From contig NZ_LOEE01000030.1 in NCBI RefSeq assembly GCF_001562415.1, forward strand, positions 96,936 through 160,935: a stretch of DNA of 64,000 nt. The letters are read 5' to 3'. Under the pieces are notes generated by a model. The model saw only the letters and a list, made by a program, of their open reading frames with translations. It had not been told where the DNA came from and searched no databases. Every line of letters begins with the position of its first letter. The stretch's first letter is position 1. The position numbers were made by a program, and so were the translations under genes. Shown in pieces: positions 37,049 to 45,565 of this stretch. Source of the stretch: Thermotalea metallivorans (GTDB taxonomy: Bacteria; Bacillota; Clostridia; Peptostreptococcales; Thermotaleaceae).

Positions 37049-37744
37049 ATGTATTACTACCCATATTATGGCTTTGATTTGGGTTACTTGCTATTGATAC
37101 CTGCTATTCTCTTGACCCTCTATGCCCAAGGGAGGGTAAGAAGTACTTTTCATAAATATTTGAATGTACGGAATATGCGGGGCTATACCGGTGCAGAGGT
37201 AGCAAGGGCCATACTGGATCGCAATGGATTGAAGGATGTTCACATAGAACCGGTTGGAGGATATTTAACAGATCATTATGATCCGAGGGCCCGTGTACTA
37301 AGATTGTCGCCTCAAGTGTACAACGGTACTTCCATTGCTTCTATCAGTGTAGCAGCCCATGAAGCTGGTCATGCCATCCAGCATGGAATAGGCTATGTAC
37401 CCCTTACTTTGAGAAATACCATTGCACCCATTGCCAGTTTTGGTGCTCAGGCAGTATGGTTTTTAGTTTTTGCTGCTTTTGCATTCCAAATGTTTGCATT
37501 GATTGACTTAGGCATTGTATTGTATTTAGCGGCGGTGATATTTCAGGTTATTACGCTGCCTGTTGAATTTAACGCCAGCAGTAGGGCTTTAGAACAGTTG
37601 AAGGTCAATGGCTTTATTACTGCTGAAGAAATCAGCCCTTCTCAAAAAGTGCTCAATGCTGCAGCATTGACCTATGTGGCAGCCATGGCTGTGTCTATTG
37701 CCCAATTGCTGAGATTGCTACTTTTAAGAAATAGAAGAGATTAA
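37049..37744 (+). CDS. Membrane zinc metallopeptidase (YugP family)
   Basis: 231 aa with the zinc motif AAHEAGHAIQH, an N-terminal helix (about 9-24), and helices near 128-150 and 155-175. The family (Pfam Zn_peptidase_2, B. subtilis YugP) has unknown substrates. GGAGG 7 bp before ATG. Located between DUF116 and rsmB, a common clostridial neighbourhood for translation and membrane genes. Confidence 0.88.
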   Translation: MYYYPYYGFDLGYLLLIPAILLTLYAQGRVRSTFHKYLNVRNMRGYTGAEVARAILDRNGLKDVHIEPVGGYLTDHYDPRARVLRLSPQVYNGTSIASISVAAHEAGHAIQHGIGYVPLTLRNTIAPIASFGAQAVWFLVFAAFAFQMFALIDLGIVLYLAAVIFQVITLPVEFNASSRALEQLKVNGFITAEEISPSQKVLNAAALTYVAAMAVSIAQLLRLLLLRNRRD

Positions 37745-37745
37745 C

Positions 37746-37769
37746 AATGCACTCCCTTTGGAGTGCATT
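37746..37769 (+). terminator. Hairpin between yugP and rsmB
   Basis: Perfect 10-bp stem AATGCACTCC / GGAGTGCATT with loop CTTT but only a poor T-tract, so either a weak terminator or a processing/stability stem. Confidence 0.5.
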
Positions 37770-37843
37770 CATGCTTGTATTGCAGCAAATTTTTCTTGCA
37801 AATGGAAGATTTTCACATAAGTTTAGGAGGAAAGGAAGAACAG

Positions 37844-39178
37844 ATGAATGCACGAAAATATGCTTTAGATATTTTGATAGATATTGAAGAAAATCAGGCT
37901 TTTTCTAATATTGCTATTCACAGGCATTTGAAGGGGAAGCCTATCGACGGACGGGACAGAAGATTTATTACGGAACTGGTTTATGGCGTAATGGAAAATA
38001 AAATCTATTTAGACTATATCATTCAGCAATTCTCCAAGATCAAGGGAGACAAGATCAGCATACCTGTTATGAATATTTTGCGTTTGGGCTTGTATCAAAT
38101 CACATATTTAGATAAAGTGCCTCCATCAGCCGCCGTAAATGAAAGTGTGAATTTGGCAAAAAAAATTCAGTGGAAAGCAGCAGGTTTTGTTAATGGTATG
38201 CTGAGAAATTATCTAAGAAATAAAAATGATATCAAGTTGCCAAGCTATGAGGAAAACCCTAGGGAATATATGTCCCTTGCTTATTCTCATCCCCTTTGGC
38301 TTGTGGAAAAATGGCAAAAGGAATTTGGCAACGATTTTACCCGACAACTACTCCAAGCAAATAATCAAACGCCAAAACTCACGGTCCGGACCAATACGCT
38401 AAAAATTACAAAAGAGGAATTGATGGAGGAACTTAAAAGACAGCATGTGGAGGTGAGCCATGGCTTATACGTGGAAGAAGCACTTTGCCTTTGTCATACG
38501 GAGAATATAGAGGAATTGAAAAGTTTTCAAAAAGGATATTTCCAAATACAGGATGAGAGTTCTATGTTGGCAGCCCATGTACTAGATCCTCAACCCAATG
38601 ATATAATTATTGATGTATGTGCGGCACCGGGAGGGAAGACAACCCACATGGCACAACTGATGAAAAATAAAGGGAGGATTATTGCAAGGGATATCTACGA
38701 ACATAAGCTGAAACTTATTCAGAATACGGCACGACGCCTGGGCATTTCTATCATTGAAACCCAATGCTTTAATGGGAAAGAGGTAGATGAGACCCTCGTA
38801 GACAAGGCAGACAGGGTATTGGTAGATGCTCCCTGCTCTGGTTTGGGAATTATTCGAAGAAAGCCGGAAATCAAATATAATAAGGGACCGGATGATTTTC
38901 ATGAAATCAGCAATCTGCAGTTGAGGATATTGGAAAATGCAGGAAAATATGTGAAAAAGGGTGGTTTTTTGGTATACAGCACCTGTACCATCAGTAGGGA
39001 AGAAAATATAGGGGTAATTGAAAAATTTATTTCACGAAATCGTAATTTTGCAATTATAGATATGAATCCGCTCATACCTGAAGTTTTAAGGAGTTCGGAA
39101 AAATATTTGCAGCTATATCCCCATCTGCATGATGTAGACGGTTTTTTCATTTGTAAACTTAGAAAAAACGGAGCATAG
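37844..39178 (+). CDS. rsmB: 16S rRNA (cytosine-967-C5) methyltransferase RsmB
   Basis: 444 aa from an ATG placed after AGGAGGAAAGGAAG. The N-terminal NusB-like domain (MNARKYALDILIDIEE to about 140) is followed by the SAM methyltransferase with CAAPGGKTTHMAQ, VDAPCSGLG (one catalytic Cys) and YSTCTISREEN (second Cys). Codons further left in frame include the hairpin region and are not used. Confidence 0.94.
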   Translation: MNARKYALDILIDIEENQAFSNIAIHRHLKGKPIDGRDRRFITELVYGVMENKIYLDYIIQQFSKIKGDKISIPVMNILRLGLYQITYLDKVPPSAAVNESVNLAKKIQWKAAGFVNGMLRNYLRNKNDIKLPSYEENPREYMSLAYSHPLWLVEKWQKEFGNDFTRQLLQANNQTPKLTVRTNTLKITKEELMEELKRQHVEVSHGLYVEEALCLCHTENIEELKSFQKGYFQIQDESSMLAAHVLDPQPNDIIIDVCAAPGGKTTHMAQLMKNKGRIIARDIYEHKLKLIQNTARRLGISIIETQCFNGKEVDETLVDKADRVLVDAPCSGLGIIRRKPEIKYNKGPDDFHEISNLQLRILENAGKYVKKGGFLVYSTCTISREENIGVIEKFISRNRNFAIIDMNPLIPEVLRSSEKYLQLYPHLHDVDGFFICKLRKNGA

Positions 39179-39273
39179 GCTTTTCCTGTTCCCCCTAGGG
39201 AAGTTATGGTATAATATGGTTTGGATATAAAAATAATATAACTATGCATTGTAGAGATTTGTGAGGTGTTTGA

Positions 39274-40005
39274 ATGGAAATCGGGGCTGTTTCGCATATC
39301 GGTTTAATTAGAGAAGTAAATGAAGATGCCTATTTTATCTCTGATGATGGGTTGAATTTGTTTATTGTGGCTGACGGCATGGGAGGCCATAAGGCAGGCG
39401 AAGTGGCAAGCAATATTGCCATAGAATCGGTAAAAAACTTTGTCAAGAATCATATCCAGCATTGCAGTAATGGCGACGAAGCAATGATTTGCAAGATGAT
39501 ACGGGAGGCAGTATTGGAGGCCAACAGAAATATATATGAAAAGGCCCTGGCAGAAGAAAACTATCAGGGAATGGGTACTACCCTTACAATGGCGCTTATT
39601 TTATCGAAACTCTTTATAGGGCACATAGGAGACAGCAGGGCTTATCTTTTGAGAAATAATGAGATCTTGCAAATAACACAGGATCATTCTCTGGTAGGAG
39701 AACTATTAAGAAAAGGAAGCATTACCGAAAAGGAAGCCAAAATCCATCCCCAACGGAATATTATTACACGGGCGTTAGGTACAGAGGAAAACATTTTGAT
39801 AGATCTATATACGATGGATTTAGAAAAAGGTGATATTGTAGTGTTGTGCTCCGATGGATTGTCGAATCTTGTAGATCACTCTGAAATTCAGGAGTGCCTG
39901 CGAAACTGTGGCAGCATGCAGTTGGGATGTGAGCATCTGGTCACCTTAGCCAATGAAAGAGGCGGATACGATAATATCACAATGATAGCCATAAAAAACG
40001 ACTAA
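39274..40005 (+). CDS. stp: PP2C-type Ser/Thr phosphatase (Stp/PrpC)
   Basis: Reverses phosphorylation by the adjacent kinase. 243 aa with the metal-binding motifs VNEDAYF, ADGMGGHKAGEVAS, GHIGDSRAYLL, LCSDGLSNLV and GGYDNITMI. GAGGTG lies before the ATG. A TATAAT at 39210-39215 may be the promoter -10 of the stp-pknB-rsgA-rpe-thiN unit. The kinase gene is 24 bp downstream. Confidence 0.95.
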   Translation: MEIGAVSHIGLIREVNEDAYFISDDGLNLFIVADGMGGHKAGEVASNIAIESVKNFVKNHIQHCSNGDEAMICKMIREAVLEANRNIYEKALAEENYQGMGTTLTMALILSKLFIGHIGDSRAYLLRNNEILQITQDHSLVGELLRKGSITEKEAKIHPQRNIITRALGTEENILIDLYTMDLEKGDIVVLCSDGLSNLVDHSEIQECLRNCGSMQLGCEHLVTLANERGGYDNITMIAIKND

Positions 40006-40029
40006 AAAAGCAAGAATCGAGGTGATAAA

Positions 40030-41973
40030 ATGATAGGAAAAATATTGGGAAACCGGTATGAGATTATAGAAAAGATTGGCGGAGGTGGAATGGCATTAGT
40101 ATATAAGGCCAGATGCCAGCTGTTGAATAGATATGTAGCCGTAAAAATATTAAGGCCGGAGTTTACCAGCGATGAAGAATTTATCGGTAAATTTAGAAGA
40201 GAATCCCAAGCGGCTGCCAGTTTATCCCATCCCAATATTGTCAATATATATGATGTGGGGACCGATGATCATGATATTTATTATATCGTGATGGAGTATG
40301 TCAAAGGGAAAACATTAAAGCAGATGATTAAAGAAAAAGGACCTTTAAGTTCCGAAGAAACAATCAATATTGCCAAGCAAATTTCTTTAGCACTTCATCA
40401 TGCCCACAGCAATCATATTGTTCATAGGGATATCAAGCCCCACAATATTTTAATTACGGACGACGGTCGTGTAAAGGTTACGGATTTTGGTATTGCAAGA
40501 GCAGTGACTTCCTCTACGGTCACCAATACCGGCAATGTCATTGGATCTGTCCATTATTTTTCACCCGAGCAGGCACGGGGGGGCTATATCGATGAGAAAT
40601 CTGACATTTATTCCTTGGGTATCGTTATGTATGAAATGGCGACGGGAAGACTGCCCTTTGAGGGGGAAAGTCCTATTTCTATCGCTTTAAAGCATATTCA
40701 TGAGGATGTTATACCGCCGACTTTGATCAATCAAGAGATCCCGAAGGCCCTGGAAGATATTATTATGAAGGCGATTCAAAAAGATCAATTGAAGCGCTAC
40801 AGCAGTGCTAAGGAAATATTGGAAGATTTAAATCAAGCCCTAAAGCAGCCTATGGGAAACTTTGTAAAGTTTGATGAGGATGATGACAGTCCTACCCAAA
40901 TGATTCCCGTGATTAAGGAAAAAGAACCGTTGAAAAATAAGACATCCTATGCAGAATTAAAGCCCAAAAGGAAAAATAATCATAGATGGATCGTTTGGGG
41001 AGCCGTTGCCACTGCTTTTGTACTGGCCCTTCTATTTATTGGAGGCATGTTTTATCTGAAGGATATATTTATTGCTCAAGAAAAAACAGTTCCCAGTGTG
41101 ATCGGAAAATCCTATGAGGAAGCCAAGGAGAATTTGGAAAACTTAGGGTTAAAGGTAGAGCTTGGACAAGAGCAGTACAGTTCGGAATTTGAACGGGGAC
41201 AAGTTATGTTTCAAGATCCAAAGGCCGGAGAAATTGTGAAAGCAGGATATCCCATTCGTTTAATCATCAGCAAGGGTCCCAAAATGACAGAGGTACCGAC
41301 TTTGGTAAACAGAATGGTGAATGAAATCGATTTTATTTTGGAAAATGCAAAATTAAAGGGTGGAATCGTGAAATATGAATATAGCACGCTGCCTATCGGC
41401 ATTGTCATCAGTCAAAGTCCTGAGGCAGGGAAAAGTGTTCCGGAAAATACGGAAGTGAATGTGGTGGTCAGTCAGGGACCGGAAACCAAGCTGGTACTGA
41501 TGCCTAACCTTATTGGAGAAAAAATTGAAGATGCCAAAAAGATGCTAGAAACTTTAAATCTGATCCTAGGAAACGTAGATTATAAATCGGATGAAAGGGT
41601 GGAAAAGGGGAGAGTGATCAGCCAGAGTATTCCTGCTGGGACGGAAGTAGAGGAAAAAAGAGTGGTGGATCTGGTGGTCAGCAAAGGACCTGAAAATGTG
41701 GGGCAGCCTTCAGAAGAAGATGAGCTGCAAATGAAGCCCGTTTCTCTGATGATCAATTTCCAAAGGGCACAGCGAGAAGAATTTGTGCTACGCATTCTTA
41801 AAAAGCAAAATGGTATTTCTACGGAAATTTACAAGGCTACCCATCGTAAATCAAAAGGAAGCCAAAGCATTGTCATCGAAGGCAGGGGCAGAGCAGTAAT
41901 TGAAGTATATTTTGATGATATACCGGTGGACACGGTGAAAATTGATTTTGAAACGGGGTCTACCTATGATTGA
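40030..41973 (+). CDS. pknB: Membrane Ser/Thr protein kinase with PASTA domains (PrkC/PknB)
   Basis: 647 aa. The kinase domain has the Gly loop GGGGMALVYKA, catalytic VHRDIKPHNIL, DFG in VTDFGIARA and SPEQARGG. One TM helix (about 318-342) follows a basic stretch. Three extracellular PASTA repeats (VPSVIGKSYEEAKENLENLG, VPTLVNRMVNEIDFIL, MPNLIGEKIEDAKKML) sense muropeptides, as in PrkC, which triggers spore germination in Bacillus. A C-terminal ~90-residue domain lies beyond the PASTA repeats and I do not recognise it. Confidence 0.95.
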   Translation: MIGKILGNRYEIIEKIGGGGMALVYKARCQLLNRYVAVKILRPEFTSDEEFIGKFRRESQAAASLSHPNIVNIYDVGTDDHDIYYIVMEYVKGKTLKQMIKEKGPLSSEETINIAKQISLALHHAHSNHIVHRDIKPHNILITDDGRVKVTDFGIARAVTSSTVTNTGNVIGSVHYFSPEQARGGYIDEKSDIYSLGIVMYEMATGRLPFEGESPISIALKHIHEDVIPPTLINQEIPKALEDIIMKAIQKDQLKRYSSAKEILEDLNQALKQPMGNFVKFDEDDDSPTQMIPVIKEKEPLKNKTSYAELKPKRKNNHRWIVWGAVATAFVLALLFIGGMFYLKDIFIAQEKTVPSVIGKSYEEAKENLENLGLKVELGQEQYSSEFERGQVMFQDPKAGEIVKAGYPIRLIISKGPKMTEVPTLVNRMVNEIDFILENAKLKGGIVKYEYSTLPIGIVISQSPEAGKSVPENTEVNVVVSQGPETKLVLMPNLIGEKIEDAKKMLETLNLILGNVDYKSDERVEKGRVISQSIPAGTEVEEKRVVDLVVSKGPENVGQPSEEDELQMKPVSLMINFQRAQREEFVLRILKKQNGISTEIYKATHRKSKGSQSIVIEGRGRAVIEVYFDDIPVDTVKIDFETGSTYD

Positions 41974-42841
41974 TGGGACCATTGTGAAAGGGATTGGCGG
42001 ATTTTATTATGTGAATACAGGAGATAAAATTTATGAATGCAAGGCAAGGGGAAAGTTCAGAAAGGAAAAAATTACACCCCTGGTGGGAGATTGCGTAAAA
42101 ATCACTGTGGATGGGCTCTCCGGGCAAGGAGTGATAGAAGAAATTTTAGACAGAAAAACAGAGTTGATCCGGCCGCCTGTGGCCAATGTAGATCACGCGG
42201 TGGTGGTATTTGCCGTTCACCAACCGGAGCCCAATCTATCCTTGTTGAATCGATTTCTTATTTTAGCAGAAAGCCAAGAAATTGATATAACCATTTGCTT
42301 GAACAAGATGGACTTGGCTCAGCATGAAGATTTGTGTTCTTTGACAGACATATATAGAAGGATCGGTTATGAAGTTATTATGACAAGTACCAAACAAAAT
42401 ATAGGAATAGAAGATTTGAAAGGGCGATTGGAAAATAGAATTACTGTTTTTGCGGGCCCTTCCGGTGTGGGAAAATCCTCCCTTTTAAACAGCATTCAAC
42501 CGAATTTGAAGCTTCAAACGGGAGAAGTAAGTCAAAAAATTGAGAGAGGAAAACATACAACCAGACATGTGGAGCTATTGGCGTTGGATTTTGGAGGATG
42601 GGTTTTGGATACTCCCGGCTTCAGCTCTTTGCATCTGGATTTTATTGAAGCCGATGGGCTGCAATATTTGTTTAGAGAATTCCATGATTTCATAGGAACA
42701 TGCAAATTTAACGGATGTAAGCATTTGAGCGAACCGGGTTGCGCCATTAAGAAAGCCCTAGAAAACCATCAGATATATCCGTCGAGATATGAAAGTTATA
42801 CGCAGCTCTATGAAGAGATTATGCAATCGAGGAGGTATTAG
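41966..42841 (+). CDS. rsgA: Ribosome small subunit-dependent GTPase RsgA
   Basis: Circularly permuted GTPase for late 30S assembly. 291 aa: OB fold, then G4 LNKMDLA before G1 [12 protein letters not shown] and G3 DTPGFSS. Zinc site in [17 protein letters not shown] overlaps the pknB stop by 8 bp; the conserved start [16 protein letters not shown] supports it over the TTG further left. Confidence 0.95.
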   Translation: MIDGTIVKGIGGFYYVNTGDKIYECKARGKFRKEKITPLVGDCVKITVDGLSGQGVIEEILDRKTELIRPPVANVDHAVVVFAVHQPEPNLSLLNRFLILAESQEIDITICLNKMDLAQHEDLCSLTDIYRRIGYEVIMTSTKQNIGIEDLKGRLENRITVFAGPSGVGKSSLLNSIQPNLKLQTGEVSQKIERGKHTTRHVELLALDFGGWVLDTPGFSSLHLDFIEADGLQYLFREFHDFIGTCKFNGCKHLSEPGCAIKKALENHQIYPSRYESYTQLYEEIMQSRRY

Positions 42842-42843
42842 CT

Positions 42844-43503
42844 ATGGTAAAAATTGCACCTTCTATATTGTCTGCAAATTTTGCCAATCTTTTGGAGGAT
42901 ATAAAAAAGGTAGAGCAGGCAGGGGTAGATTTGCTCCATATGGATGTAATGGACGGCCACTTTGTACCCAATATTACCATCGGGCCTTTGGTATTGGAGA
43001 GCCTCAAGGGAAAAACCCGTCTCCCTTTTGATGTACACCTGATGATCGAAAATCCTGATCGATATATTTCTGATTTTGTCAAGGCAGGGGCCGATATCAT
43101 AACTGTTCATGTGGAAGCGTGCCATCACATTCATAGAACCGTTCAAAGCATAAAAGCCCATGGAATTAAGGCTGCTGTCTCTTTGAATCCGGGAACACCC
43201 TTGAATTCTATCGAATATATATTGGCCGACTTGGATATGGTTTTGATTATGTCCGTAAATCCAGGCTTTGGCGGGCAAAAGTTTATCCCTTCAGCATTAG
43301 AAAAGATTCGGTTTTTAAAGCAAATGATCCATGAGAAAAATCTGGCAATTGATATCGAAGTGGACGGGGGAATAAAACTGGATAATGCTAGGGAGGTTGT
43401 ACAGGCTGGAGCAAATATTTTGGTTGCCGGGTCAGCAATTTTTCATACAGAATCTATTGAAGAGACCGTACGGCTGTTTCGAAAGAAACTGAACTGTCTG
43501 TAA
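42844..43503 (+). CDS. rpe: Ribulose-phosphate 3-epimerase
   Basis: Pentose phosphate pathway TIM barrel, 219 aa. Metal ligands in [13 protein letters not shown] and DVHLMIENP, then [14 protein letters not shown] and [14 protein letters not shown] before ATG. Two bases after rsgA. Confidence 0.96.
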   Translation: MVKIAPSILSANFANLLEDIKKVEQAGVDLLHMDVMDGHFVPNITIGPLVLESLKGKTRLPFDVHLMIENPDRYISDFVKAGADIITVHVEACHHIHRTVQSIKAHGIKAAVSLNPGTPLNSIEYILADLDMVLIMSVNPGFGGQKFIPSALEKIRFLKQMIHEKNLAIDIEVDGGIKLDNAREVVQAGANILVAGSAIFHTESIEETVRLFRKKLNCL

Positions 43504-43515
43504 CTGGAGGTATAT

Positions 43516-44151
43516 ATGAAGTGTGTCATTATATCAAACGGTGATATTTTCGACTATGAAGGAGCCAAAAAGATGATTCTGGAAAGTGATTATGTCATCT
43601 GTGCCGACGGTGCTGCAAGGCATCTGCTTCAAATGAATATATGTCCCCATGTGATTGTAGGAGATTTTGATTCTATGGATGAGGAAGTTATGGCATATTT
43701 CCAGGAAAAAGATGTTGTGTTTTATAAATTTCCTGTCAGAAAGGATCATACAGATACAGAATTGGCCCTTCAATATGCCCTAACTCAAAAATGCAGTGAG
43801 ATCATATTTCTAGGCTGCATAGGCAGCCGAATGGATCATACCTTGGCCAATATTACATTGTTATTAGCCTTGGCAAATCAAGGGATTCAAGGCAGGATTG
43901 TCAATGAACATAATGAGATATTTGTAATTAATGATGGGATTACATTAGAAGGAAAAGAGGGGGAATATATTTCTTTGATTCCTTTCAGCGAGAAGGTGGA
44001 AGGAATTTTACTGACAGGTTTTGAGTATCCGTTGGATGATGCAACCCTTGAGATGGGGACATCTTTGGGCATCAGCAATCGTCTCAAGGAGACAAAGGGG
44101 AAGATATCCGTCAAAAATGGAAATCTTTTGGTAATAAGAGCAAAGGACTAA
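43516..44151 (+). CDS. thiN: Thiamine pyrophosphokinase
   Basis: Transfers pyrophosphate from ATP to thiamine. 211 aa with CADGAARHLLQ, VGDFDSMDEE, FPVRKDHTDTELAL and LGCIGSRMDHTLANI. CTGGAGG upstream of ATG. Last gene of the stp unit; a terminator overlaps its stop. Confidence 0.95.
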   Translation: MKCVIISNGDIFDYEGAKKMILESDYVICADGAARHLLQMNICPHVIVGDFDSMDEEVMAYFQEKDVVFYKFPVRKDHTDTELALQYALTQKCSEIIFLGCIGSRMDHTLANITLLLALANQGIQGRIVNEHNEIFVINDGITLEGKEGEYISLIPFSEKVEGILLTGFEYPLDDATLEMGTSLGISNRLKETKGKISVKNGNLLVIRAKD

Positions 44152-44181
44152 AACCTTCACAAAATGGTGGAGGTTTTTTTG
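44151..44181 (+). terminator. Terminator after thiN
   Basis: Stem AACCTTCAC / GTGGAGGTT (one T-G pair), loop AAAATG, T7 tail. Confidence 0.85.
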
Positions 44182-44205
44182 TGTCAAAATGAGTGCTGTG
44201 GGAAT

Positions 44206-44231
44206 ATCATGATAATAGCTATTACCATGAT
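44206..44231 (+). promoter_or_regulatory. 26-bp palindrome upstream of the two small membrane genes
   Basis: ATCATG at 44206 and CATGAT at 44226 flank ATAATAGCTATTAC, giving a palindrome broken only at one symmetric pair of positions. It lies 45 bp before the first small gene and is not followed by a T-run, so an operator is more likely than a terminator. No known regulator motif recognised. Confidence 0.5.
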
Positions 44232-44275
44232 GGAGTTCCTTATCAATTCAGAAGGGCCTTGAATGGGGTGATATT

Positions 44276-44431
44276 TTGAGAAGACCACATTTGCTAAAAA
44301 AAATACTGGGCATTCTGCTGGCACTCATCGGTTCCATTATACTTATTGAGATTATTCCTCTTTGGGTATGGTACGGAATATTGTTTTTTTTGATTCTCTG
44401 CTTTCTGCTCGTGCTGTTTAAAATTTTTTAG
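44276..44431 (+). CDS. Small membrane protein 1 (51 aa)
   Basis: TTG start 6 bp after GGGGTG. Sequence begins LRRPHLLKKILGILLALIGS and continues with IIPLWVWYGI and a second hydrophobic run to the end, so one or two membrane helices after a basic head. Its layout (basic N-terminus, KKILG-x-LL-x2-IG, a Pro-Leu-x-Val-Trp centre) is shared with the next gene; the two look like tandem paralogues. Function unknown. Position equals that of spoVM in B. subtilis (between thiN and rpmB), but the sequence is not SpoVM. Confidence 0.65.
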   Translation: MRRPHLLKKILGILLALIGSIILIEIIPLWVWYGILFFLILCFLLVLFKIF

Positions 44432-44447
44432 AAGGGGCGTATAAATT

Positions 44448-44627
44448 ATGGGAAGGAGAAGATATCCCCACTATTTTTGGCGAAGAATTGATAAAAAGAT
44501 TCTGGGACTGATCCTCCTTACAATCGGTTTTGCGATTATTGCCGTAATATTTCTACCTTATAGCGTCTGGATGGTTTTATTCGGGTTGGCTTTAATTTAT
44601 GCAGGATATAAATTATTTATTTGCTAG
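44448..44627 (+). CDS. Small membrane protein 2 (59 aa)
   Basis: ATG behind AGAAGGGG. Begins MGRRRYPHYFWRRIDKKILG, then IGFAIIAVIFLPYSVWMVLF and a final hydrophobic run. A highly basic head precedes two possible helices separated at the Pro-Tyr-Ser-Val-Trp segment. Resembles the preceding gene, 16 bp upstream, so they should be cotranscribed. No known family named. After it, 100 bp show only the rpmB terminator. Confidence 0.65.
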   Translation: MGRRRYPHYFWRRIDKKILGLILLTIGFAIIAVIFLPYSVWMVLFGLALIYAGYKLFIC

Positions 44628-44729
44628 CATATCATCGCTGCTGGTGAATGGCTGATAGGCTGTAACTTTTTATTTTCAACTTATTTCTTTCAACTGCCTG
44701 ATCGGCACTGAAATGCTCAAGCCAAACAA

Positions 44730-44756
44730 AGCCTACCGGAAAAGGTAGGCTTTTTA
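44730..44756. terminator. Terminator downstream of rpmB
   Basis: 8-bp stem AGCCTACC / GGTAGGCT, 6-nt loop. T5 follows on plus; on minus a T-rich TTTGTTTGG follows. Probably serves both strands. Confidence 0.8.
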
Positions 44757-44758
44757 AG

Positions 44759-44950
44759 CTAAATAGCTCTTTCAACTTTGTTTGAACGAAGGCATCTAGT
44801 ACATACGTTGATTCTTGCTGGAGAACCGTTTACCATCGTTTTTACTTTTTTTATGTTAGCATTCCACACTCTTCTAGTATGACGATTGGAGTGACTTACG
44901 CTATTTCCGGATATTCTACCTTTTCCGCATACGTCGCATGCTCTTGACAT
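44759..44950 (-). CDS. rpmB: 50S ribosomal protein L28
   Basis: 63 aa with four cysteines (CDVCGKGR and CTRCLRSNKV) that form a zinc ribbon, so the zinc-containing form of L28. SHSNRHTRRVW is characteristic. Minus-strand GAAGGAGG precedes ATG and TATAAT lies at 44975-44970 on the minus strand. It is divergent from yloU; the 240 bp between them hold the two promoters, with no further feature seen. Confidence 0.96.
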   Translation of the reverse strand: MSRACDVCGKGRISGNSVSHSNRHTRRVWNANIKKVKTMVNGSPARINVCTRCLRSNKVERAI

Positions 44951-45190
44951 ATATTACACCTCCTTCGAGTGATTATACCATTTGCTAAAAACATAATTAT
45001 TTTACCACATTTATGGTATTATGTGCAAGCATTGAGATAAAATATTCCATAAAGAAGGATTGCAATATGTAGCATTGTTGTATGATTTCAGTTGAATCTC
45101 GGAAATAATTCATATAGAATATATTATATATTTTATGTTTTGTGAGCCGGATATCCTATTTCGATAAATTTCTCAAAGGGAGGTTAAAAC

Positions 45191-45547
45191 ATGGTGGCGA
45201 AACTGGACAATGAAATTGGAAGTATATATATTGATAATGCAGTCCTTGCATCCATTGCCGGCATATCAGCCATGGAATGCTATGGTCTTGTTGGGATGGC
45301 GACAAAATCAGCAGCCAGCGGACTGGTGGAACTTCTAAAAAGGGAAAACATGACCAAGGGAGTAAAAGTATCTACCGATAATGATGAAATTGTGATAGAT
45401 TTATTTATTATCGTGGAATTTGGCACCAATATTTCTGCTGTAGCCAGCAATATTATCGAAAAAGTGAAGTACAATATTGAGAATATGACAGGCATGCATG
45501 TAAAAAAAGTAAATGTCAATGTCCAAGGAGTTCGAGTAGAAAAGTAA
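45191..45547 (+). CDS. Asp23/Gls24 family protein YloU
   Basis: 118-aa Asp23-family protein, an envelope-associated family linked to stress and lipid metabolism. GSIYIDNAVLASIAGISAMECYGLVGMA is typical. GGGAGG precedes the ATG. It is paired with fakA (yloV) across many Firmicutes. Confidence 0.9.
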   Translation: MVAKLDNEIGSIYIDNAVLASIAGISAMECYGLVGMATKSAASGLVELLKRENMTKGVKVSTDNDEIVIDLFIIVEFGTNISAVASNIIEKVKYNIENMTGMHVKKVNVNVQGVRVEK

Positions 45548-45565
45548 TTTAAGGAGGAACTGGTT

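Noticed and set aside
44164..44262. Short frame starting MVEVFLCQNE after thiN as a SpoVM candidate
   Set aside because: Starts within the thiN terminator, has no ribosome site and lacks the amphipathic SpoVM pattern.
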